From the NCBI RefSeq assembly GCF_031082345.1, contig NZ_JAVHLH010000012.1:1-22634 (forward strand): 22,634 nucleotides of DNA, written 5' to 3'. Shown piece after piece: positions 17,807 through 22,634 of this stretch. The notes beneath the pieces were generated by a model, which searched no databases, had not been told where the DNA came from, and was given only the letters and a program-made list of their open reading frames with translations. Every line of letters starts with the position of its first letter. Within the stretch, counting starts at the first letter, position 1. This DNA is from Brevundimonas sp. Lineage in GTDB: Bacteria; Pseudomonadota; Alphaproteobacteria; Caulobacterales; Caulobacteraceae. The position numbers were made by a program, and so were the translations under genes.

Positions 17807-18214
17807 GTGATCCATCGCATCCTGACCACCCTCGGGCTCCTCGTGCTGCTGGTCCTGCTTCCGGTGCTCGAGATCCGCGACACCCATGTGTTCAACCCCG
17901 ACTGGCCGCCGCACGCGCGTCTGCACGAGGTCTGGCAGTTGACGACCAACGCCGGCGTCTCCCTCGTCGGCCTGTGGCTCGTCTGGAAGCGGGGCGCGGT
18001 GCAGCTGGCCAGCGTGCTCGGCCTGTGCATGATCGGCGGCGCCCTGGTCGCCCACGGTCTGGCCCCGGCCTATGGCGGCGCCCTGACCTATTCCGGCGGC
18101 CCCGGCGGAATCATCCTCGGCGTGCCCGCGGCGGTCATTGTTCCGCTGGCGGCCTGCCTGACCTTCATCGCCGCCATCCTGCTGGACCGGCGCGGGCCCC
18201 GGTCCACGGCCTGA
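17807..18214 (+). CDS. Small four-helix membrane protein of unknown function
   Basis: A 135-residue hydrophobic protein with about four transmembrane helices: near 3-23 (TTLGLLVLLVLLPVLEI), 47-65, 70-90 and 105-128. The loop DTHVFNPDWPPHARLHEVWQ after the first helix is a recognisable conserved-looking element with histidines; it recalls the DUF6640 type, but I am not certain. GTG 17807, 8 nt after the reductase stop, is taken as the start because the membrane protein begins there; the frame is open upstream to an ATG at 17729 inside the reductase gene. It is the last gene of the TonB receptor operon and converges on merA. No function can be assigned. Confidence 0.7.
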   Translation: MIHRILTTLGLLVLLVLLPVLEIRDTHVFNPDWPPHARLHEVWQLTTNAGVSLVGLWLVWKRGAVQLASVLGLCMIGGALVAHGLAPAYGGALTYSGGPGGIILGVPAAVIVPLAACLTFIAAILLDRRGPRSTA

Positions 18215-18220
18215 CCGGGG

Positions 18221-18237
18221 CGCCTGGGCAGGCGTTT
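18221..18237 (+). terminator. Weak hairpin after the TonB receptor operon
   Basis: CGCCT (18221-18225) and AGGCG (18230-18234) form a short stem with a GGGC loop, followed by TTT on the plus strand. A longer inverted repeat, GCCTGACCG (18209-18217) and CGGTCAGGC (18279-18287), frames the gap between this operon and merA. Either could end transcription from both sides; neither is a strong intrinsic terminator. Confidence 0.3.
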
Positions 18238-18289
18238 CCGTCCGTGGACGCAGGCCGCCCGACGCCGCGAGGGTCCATCGGTCAGGCTG

Positions 18290-19774
18290 TCATCCGGCGC
18301 AGCACGACAGTTTGGCCACGTCCTTGTCGAAGCCCTGGGCCGCCAGCTTCAGGCCTTCAACCGTGGTCAGATAGGGGAAGATCGTTCCGGCGAGATCCCG
18401 GACGGTCATGCCGAAGCGGATCGCTAGCGCCATGGTCTGGATGCTGTCGGCGCCCTCGGGCGCGAGGATCTGCGCCCCCAGGAGGCGGTCCGTCCTCCGG
18501 TCCGCGACCAGTTTGATCAGGCCGCGTGTGTCCCGGGCGGCCAGCGCGCGCGGCACCTGGCCAAGCGGAACGACCGATGTCCTGACGTCGAAGCCCCTGG
18601 ATTTCGCGGCGGCCTCGCTCAATCCCACGCCGGCCACCTGGGGATCGGTAAATACGACCCATGGCATGGTCGTGTTGTCGTAGACCAGCTCGTCGCCGTT
18701 CAGGGCGTTGTGCGCCGCCAGCCTCGCCCCATAGGCCGCCATGTAGACGAACTGGTCGCGTCCGGTCACATCGCCGGCCGCATAGACGCCGGATTTCGCC
18801 GTGCGCATCCGGTCGTCGACCATGATGCCGCCGTTCGCGGCCCGGCCTATCCCGGCCTGCTCAAGGCCGAGATCGGCCGCGTTGGGCGTGCGACCCGTCG
18901 TCATCAGGACATGGTCGGCGACCAGGGTTTCCGTCCCCGCGTCGGTGCGGATGGTCAGGGCGATCTGTTCGCCCTGGCGGGCGATGCCGTCGTAGGCCAG
19001 GCCCGTGCGAACGGCGATCCCCTCCTCAGTCAGGTAGCGGGCGAGCGCTTCGGCGATCTCCGGCTCGGCCTCCGGGATCAGCCGCGAGCGGGTGACGAGG
19101 GTGACCGCCGTTCCGGTGCGGGCGAACATCTGGGCCAGTTCGCAGCCGATATAGCCGCCGCCGACCACCAACAGCGAACGCGGCTGTTTGGTCAGCTCCA
19201 GCGCCGTGGTGCTCGTCAGCCAGGGCACGTCCGCCAGCCCCGCGATATCGGGCGCGGCGGGCGAAGCGCCGGTCGCGATGACGACCTTGCCGGCGGCCAG
19301 GGGTTCGCCGTCCACCGCGACGCCCGTTTCGGTGAAGCGCGCCGCGCCCTCGAGATAGGTCAGGCGATCGTATTCGGGCAGCAGATCGACGTATTTCTTC
19401 TGTCGCAGGTCAGCGACCAGATCGTCCTTGGCCGCGACCAGCTGACGCCAGTCTGTGATACGGGCCTGACCGGCGAGGCCGGGAAAGCGGCCCGCCGCCT
19501 GCGCCCCATGCAGAGCCTCAGCGGCGCGGATCATGGTCTTGGAAGGCACGCACCCGACGTTGACGCAGGTGCCGCCGATCAGGCCCTGTCCGATCAGAGC
19601 GACGCGAGCACCATGTTCCGCCGCCGTGATGGCGGCGGAGAATCCCGCCGATCCCGCGCCGATGACGGCGATGTCGAACGTGCCCTCGCCGGACTTTTCC
19701 GGGGGACGGGCGTAGCCGTCTTGCTCCGTGACAGATCTGTTCATCTTGAAGTCCGTTCCGTGGGTCATAGGCAT
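18290..19774 (-). CDS. merA: Mercury(II) reductase MerA
   Basis: A 494-residue flavoprotein that reduces Hg(II) to volatile Hg(0) with NADPH in the cytoplasm. It has FAD motif VIGAGSAGFSAAI (38-50), the redox pair C70 and C75 (GGTCVNVGCVPSKTM), NAD(P) motif VVGGGYIGCELAQ, VYAAGDVTG, and the defining C-terminal vicinal cysteines C491-C492 (LSCCAG). It lacks the N-terminal HMA domain of many MerA proteins, so mercury must come from MerT/MerF or thiols. Starts at 19774, 19768 and 19744 are in frame and none has a strong ribosome site; 19774 is given. It is the last gene of the mer operon, 27 nt after the flavoreductase gene. Confidence 0.95.
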   Translation of the reverse strand: MPMTHGTDFKMNRSVTEQDGYARPPEKSGEGTFDIAVIGAGSAGFSAAITAAEHGARVALIGQGLIGGTCVNVGCVPSKTMIRAAEALHGAQAAGRFPGLAGQARITDWRQLVAAKDDLVADLRQKKYVDLLPEYDRLTYLEGAARFTETGVAVDGEPLAAGKVVIATGASPAAPDIAGLADVPWLTSTTALELTKQPRSLLVVGGGYIGCELAQMFARTGTAVTLVTRSRLIPEAEPEIAEALARYLTEEGIAVRTGLAYDGIARQGEQIALTIRTDAGTETLVADHVLMTTGRTPNAADLGLEQAGIGRAANGGIMVDDRMRTAKSGVYAAGDVTGRDQFVYMAAYGARLAAHNALNGDELVYDNTTMPWVVFTDPQVAGVGLSEAAAKSRGFDVRTSVVPLGQVPRALAARDTRGLIKLVADRRTDRLLGAQILAPEGADSIQTMALAIRFGMTVRDLAGTIFPYLTTVEGLKLAAQGFDKDVAKLSCCAG

Positions 19775-19801
19775 GGGCTCAGGCGACCCGGGTGAGCGGC
19801 G

Positions 19802-21157
19802 TCAGACCATCGATCCGATGTCTGAGGCGTAGCTTGGGTAGGCGAAGATCATCGCCTTGATCTGATTGGCGGTGAGCCCTGCGCCCATGGCCATGGCGAA
19901 CAGGTTGATCTGTTCCTCGGCGCCCGGTCCGATCAGATGCGCCCCGAGGATCAGACCGGTTTCCTGTTCGACGAGCACCTTGAAGCCGCTCCGCGTCGCC
20001 CCGACCCGCATCGATGAATACCAGCCGGAGGTTTTCTCGAACCGGATGTCGAACTTCAGGCCCTTTTCCGTCGCGGCTGCCTCGGACAACCCCACGGTCG
20101 CGACCGGAGGCAAGGTGAAGACGACACTGGGCACCGGCGGATAGGCCACGGTCCTTGCGTCCCTCCCGGCCAGAAGGTTCTTGCCCGCGATACGCCCTTC
20201 ATAGGCCGAGACCGGGGTCAGGTTCAGGCCGCTGTCGGCGCAATCCCCGGCGGCGAAGATCGAGGGGTTGGTGGTGCGCATGGCGTCGTTGACCTTGATC
20301 CCGCGCGGTCCAGCTTCGACACCAGCGACGGGCAGGTCCAGATGGTCGATATCGGGCACGCGGCCCGTCGCATGGACCACCAGATCGCAGGCCAGCACTT
20401 GGATGCCGGACGGCGTTTCATAGGACACGGCGAACGCGTCACCCTGCTTCTCGACCTTCAGGACTTTCGCCTCGGTCTGCACGTCGATACCCAGTTCGAC
20501 CGTGGCCTCTACCAGCATCGCCACCAGATCGGCGTCGAAAGGCCCGAGCGGCCGTTTGGCCATTTCCAGAACCGTGACGGCGCCGGCCCCGGCGCGTCGG
20601 GCGATATGGGCGAACTCCATCGCGATGAACCCGCCGCCGACAAAGGCGATCCTGTCGGGTCGTGCGGGCAGCTCCAGGAATTCCGTGCTGGTCGTCAGCA
20701 GGTCCTCGCCGGGGATGTTCAGCGTCATCGGCCGTGCGCCGGTAGCGATGTGGAAATGCTTCGCGCGCAGGATCTCGCCGTTCAACGTGATCGTATCGCG
20801 CCCGGTGAACCGCGCTTCGCCGTGCAGCGCCGTGATCCCGGCCTTGCGGAAGCCCGCCTCGATGCGCGACGGCATGGCGTCGGTGAAGGTGCGCTTGAAC
20901 GCCATCATCTCGGGCCAGTTGACCGAGGGACGCGCCTCCAGGCCCTTGCCTGTCATGTTGTGGGTCCAGTCCACACCTTCGGTGACGGCGATCAGCATCT
21001 TCTTGGGATCGCAGCCTCGCAGCGCGCAAGTGCCGCCATAGGGCAGGCTGTCGATGCTGGCCACCTTCCACCCCGCCGCCGCCGTCATCCGGGCCACGCC
21101 GTTGCCGCCGGTCCCGGCCCCGATCACGATCAGATCGTAGTCATATACGTCGGTCAT
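19802..21157 (-). CDS. FAD-dependent disulfide reductase within the mer operon
   Basis: A 451-residue class I disulfide reductase related to MerA and glutathione reductase. FAD motif VIGAGTGGNGVARM (11-24), redox pair C44 and C49 in GGTCALRGCDPKKML, NAD(P) motif FVGGGFIAMEFA, and IFAAGDCADSG near the second FAD site. The C-terminus ends AYPSYASDIGSMV, lacking both the MerA vicinal cysteines and a His-Glu dyad, so neither Hg(II) reduction by the MerA route nor normal glutathione reduction is expected. The ATG at 21157 follows GGAGAAG; the frame is open upstream to 21391 but that part overlaps merF. Its place between merF and merA suggests a supporting thiol-reductase role. It is not a truncated merA. 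Confidence 0.88.
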   Translation of the reverse strand: MTDVYDYDLIVIGAGTGGNGVARMTAAAGWKVASIDSLPYGGTCALRGCDPKKMLIAVTEGVDWTHNMTGKGLEARPSVNWPEMMAFKRTFTDAMPSRIEAGFRKAGITALHGEARFTGRDTITLNGEILRAKHFHIATGARPMTLNIPGEDLLTTSTEFLELPARPDRIAFVGGGFIAMEFAHIARRAGAGAVTVLEMAKRPLGPFDADLVAMLVEATVELGIDVQTEAKVLKVEKQGDAFAVSYETPSGIQVLACDLVVHATGRVPDIDHLDLPVAGVEAGPRGIKVNDAMRTTNPSIFAAGDCADSGLNLTPVSAYEGRIAGKNLLAGRDARTVAYPPVPSVVFTLPPVATVGLSEAAATEKGLKFDIRFEKTSGWYSSMRVGATRSGFKVLVEQETGLILGAHLIGPGAEEQINLFAMAMGAGLTANQIKAMIFAYPSYASDIGSMV

Positions 21158-21231
21158 CCAGGTCTTCTCCGATGCGGGGGTGCAGCAGCCTCTGATGATC
21201 GGGGCGCACGGCGGGCCCCGTGGACCGTCGA

Positions 21232-21501
21232 TCACGTGGTCTTCATCCGCCGCCGACGCCGCCAGACTGCATAGACCGTCAGCCCGACGAACACGGCCAG
21301 CGCGGGCAGAAGCACAACATCGAGCCAGCCCGTCAGGGCGGAAAGCCCGACGATACCGAGCAGCACCACCAGCACCGGGGTAAAGCAGCACAGCGCCAGA
21401 ATGACGGTGCCGATCACCCCCATCCGCAACAACAGTCTGTGGGGCCTGCCGGTCTTGTCAGTCATGTCGGCCTTGTCAGCCATGATGGGGTTTTCTTCCA
21501 T
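21232..21501 (-). CDS. merF: Mercury transport protein MerF
   Basis: An 89-residue inner-membrane protein with two transmembrane helices. LALCCFTPVLVVLLGIVGLS (about 35-54) has the vicinal cysteines C38-C39 of the first helix, and the second helix LLPALAVFVGLTVYAVW matches MerF closely. MerF moves Hg(II) from periplasmic MerP to cytoplasmic MerA. The classical protein has a second cysteine pair near its C-terminus; here the tail is RRRRRMKTT with none. ATG 21501 follows AGGA at a normal distance; in-frame ATGs at 21483 and 21465 are alternatives. It lies 146 nt downstream of merP, the largest gap in the operon. Confidence 0.92.
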   Translation of the reverse strand: MEENPIMADKADMTDKTGRPHRLLLRMGVIGTVILALCCFTPVLVVLLGIVGLSALTGWLDVVLLPALAVFVGLTVYAVWRRRRRMKTT

Positions 21502-21586
21502 TTTGATCCTGACGGCGCGCAGCCTTCCCTGGCTGCAGCCCGAGGCCAGGATGCGCGCGATGCCGTGCGTTGGCGGCCTGGTCGCG

Positions 21587-21613
21587 CCTCTCCTGCGGGG
21601 GGCGGGAGAGAGG
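21587..21613. repeat. Intergenic hairpin between merP and merF
   Basis: CTCTCC (21588-21593) pairs with GGAGAG (21605-21610) around a G-rich loop, with CC/GG extensions on both sides. It has the CCTCTCC...GGGAGAGG form common between alphaproteobacterial genes and resembles the hairpin at 4243-4264. It could act as an RNA processing or stability element in the mer transcript. Confidence 0.4.
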
Positions 21614-21647
21614 ACGCCGGTGAAGGCCGTCTTCCTGCCTGCCGGGC

Positions 21648-21977
21648 CTAGTTTTGTACGATGCGGGCGGGATAGCCGGCATTGGTCGAGGCCGCCGCGA
21701 TCTGCGCGGCCGTGGCGCGCGTCGGATCATAGGTGGCACGGGCGGTCTTCGCGGCGAAGTCCACTCGCACCGAGCTGACCCCAGCCACACCTTCCATTGC
21801 CCTGCGAACGGTGATCGGGCAGGTGGCGCAGGTCATGTGCTCAATGGCGAAAGTCGTCTGCTGCTGCGCAGCGACGGTTGCCGCCGGACGGTTCTGCGCC
21901 GCGCCGTCAAACGCGACGGCTGCGCCGACACCGGCCACCGCCACGACGGCGAGGCCGGCCAGGAATATCTTCTTCAT
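21648..21977 (-). CDS. merP: Periplasmic mercury-binding protein MerP
   Basis: A 109-residue protein. A signal peptide covers about residues 1-22, followed by a linker and one heavy-metal-associated domain with the motif HMTCATCPITVRRAM, where C50 and C53 bind Hg(II). MerP takes mercury in the periplasm and hands it to the MerT/MerF membrane cysteines. ATG 21977 follows AGGAAAG and lies 12 nt after the merT stop. The Thr-Cys-Ala-Thr-Cys-Pro core and the distance to the C-terminus (ending ARIVQN) are normal for MerP; the linker after the leader is somewhat long. Confidence 0.95.
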   Translation of the reverse strand: MKKIFLAGLAVVAVAGVGAAVAFDGAAQNRPAATVAAQQQTTFAIEHMTCATCPITVRRAMEGVAGVSSVRVDFAAKTARATYDPTRATAAQIAAASTNAGYPARIVQN

Positions 21978-21989
21978 GAGTCTTTCCTC

Positions 21990-22388
21990 TCAGTAGAAAT
22001 AGGGAGCCCACCAGTTCAGGGTGAGCGCGATGACGACGAGGGCCAGGCCGAGCCAGAGGGCAAACTTCGTGATCCGCGAGGACTGAGGTCGCGCGCAATA
22101 GGATCCGTCCTCGCAGGCGGGCCGGCGCTGGAAATAGACGCTCCAGAAACCCAGTCCGATCAGGGCCAGGGTCACGACCGCGACATAGGGCTTGAACGGC
22201 TCCAGCGCCGTCAGATTGCCTATCCAGGCGCCGGAGACGCCGAGCGTCAACAGCAGCAGGGGCACGACGCAGCAGGCCGAGGCCAGAACAGCGCCGACGA
22301 TGCCGCCCGCGGCGAACCAGCCCTGACCGCGCGCCGTCGCCTCCTTGGCGACGCCGTCGTCGCCCTGCCCTGCATCGAATTCAGACAT
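21990..22388 (-). CDS. merT: Mercuric transport protein MerT
   Basis: A 132-residue inner-membrane protein with three transmembrane helices at about 24-50, 67-88 and 107-126. The first carries vicinal cysteines C39-C40 (SACCVVPLLLL), and the loop between helices two and three holds C92 and C98 (ACEDGSYCARP), the second MerT pair. It imports Hg(II) from MerP. It is the first gene of the mer operon; the ATG at 22388 is about 32 nt beyond the promoter -10 and has only a weak ribosome site. The N-terminus (about 22 residues before helix one) is longer than in Tn501 MerT. Confidence 0.95.
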   Translation of the reverse strand: MSEFDAGQGDDGVAKEATARGQGWFAAGGIVGAVLASACCVVPLLLLTLGVSGAWIGNLTALEPFKPYVAVVTLALIGLGFWSVYFQRRPACEDGSYCARPQSSRITKFALWLGLALVVIALTLNWWAPYFY

Positions 22389-22419
22389 GTGATTGTGTCC
22401 CGGTCAGCACCATGGCAGA

Positions 22420-22450
22420 ACCGTAAGCCCTGTAGCCACTACAGGCTCAA
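22420..22450 (-). promoter_or_regulatory. MerR-type promoter and operator of the mer operon
   Basis: Minus strand: -35 TTGAGC (22450-22445), a 19-bp spacer, -10 TACGGT (22425-22420). The spacer contains the dyad CCTGTAG (22429-22435) and CTACAGG (22439-22445) with a 3-base centre. A 19-bp spacer with a central dyad is the mark of promoters that a MerR-family protein activates by distorting the DNA. It lies between the divergent merT and merR-like genes. Confidence 0.85.
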
Positions 22451-22488
22451 GAGCTATTTTTTCGAGAATCCGGACAGGGGCCGAGCAT

Positions 22489-22634
22489 ATGAACCGCGGA
22501 CAATTGGCGGCCCGGACGGACTGCAATCTGGAGACGGTTCGGTACTACGAGAAAATCGGCCTTCTGCGAGAGCCCCCGCGCAGCGCCAACAACTACCGCG
22601 TCTACGACGAGACCCATCTCGGCCGGCTACGTTT
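22489..22634 (+). CDS. MerR-family regulator, 5' part only (probable mer regulator)
   Basis: The first 48 codons of a MerR-family activator, cut by the window edge. The winged-helix DNA-binding domain is visible: LAARTDCNLETVRYYEKIGL, then a proline-rich turn and NNYRVYDETHLGRLR. The metal-binding C-terminus is outside the window, so mercury specificity cannot be confirmed. ATG 22489 follows an AGGGG site. It is divergent from merT across the 19-bp-spacer operator, which makes a merR role likely. Confidence 0.85.
   Translation, partial: MNRGQLAARTDCNLETVRYYEKIGLLREPPRSANNYRVYDETHLGRLR

Noticed and set aside
18209..18287. Inverted repeat GCCTGACCG / CGGTCAGGC as a recombination or attachment site
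   Set aside because: The arms are short and 61 nt apart, and no integrase or direct repeat is seen; at most it contributes to transcript ends.
18710..19795. A 361-codon plus-strand frame opposite merA
   Set aside because: An antisense shadow of merA, whose catalytic motifs are all intact on the other strand.

Overview
The window is GC-rich, tightly packed DNA from an alphaproteobacterium. Gene content and promoter style point to the Caulobacteraceae, most likely Brevundimonas or a close relative of Caulobacter: an ECF sigma factor with an NrsF-type membrane anti-sigma factor, GTAACC/CGAA promoters as I recall them for Caulobacter SigF, bufferin operons, a TonB-dependent receptor and an alphaproteobacterial mer operon. 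The genus is an inference. There are no rRNA or tRNA genes, CRISPR arrays or insertion sequences. Both edges cut features: the -35 of the first promoter lies outside the left edge, and a merR-like gene runs off the right edge.

Layout. (1) 1-2521, plus: a bufferin operon of precursor peptide (DUF2282), MNIO/DUF692 enzyme, DUF2063 partner and DoxX membrane protein. (2) 2565-4603, minus: a second bufferin operon with a different precursor type and its own DUF692 and DUF2063 proteins. The two operons converge on a GC-rich hairpin. (3) 4780-7471, plus: an LCAT-like lipase lipoprotein and a membrane acyltransferase, with a promoter back to back with that of bufferin operon 2. (4) 7479-9521, minus: a hybrid sensor histidine kinase. 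(5) 9634-10611, minus: an exported metallo-beta-lactamase-fold hydrolase. (6) 10891-12303, minus: the operon of the ECF sigma factor, its NrsF-type anti-sigma factor and a small NrtS-like membrane protein. (7) 12448-18214, plus: TonB-dependent receptor, DUF547 protein, TVP38/VTT membrane protein, flavin disulfide reductase and a small membrane protein, packed with overlapping or nearly abutting ends. (8) 18290-22388, minus: a mercury resistance operon merT-merP-merF-flavoreductase-merA, diverging from a partial merR-like gene, with a classic 19-bp-spacer MerR operator.

The strongest unifying signal is a promoter motif, CTGTAAC(C/G)-N15/16-CGAAT, found upstream of both strands' transcription units at 4651-4725 and 12316-12398, before the histidine kinase (9572-9596), and as a -10 half at 16-19 before the first bufferin gene. 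With the sigma factor and anti-sigma factor in the middle, regions 1-4, 6 and 7 read as one locally clustered SigF regulon for metal or oxidative envelope stress: copper-binding bufferins, a lipid-remodelling pair, a sensor kinase, and a TonB/thiol-reductase operon. The mer operon beside it has separate MerR-type control. Assignments rest on motif recognition by eye, without database searches.
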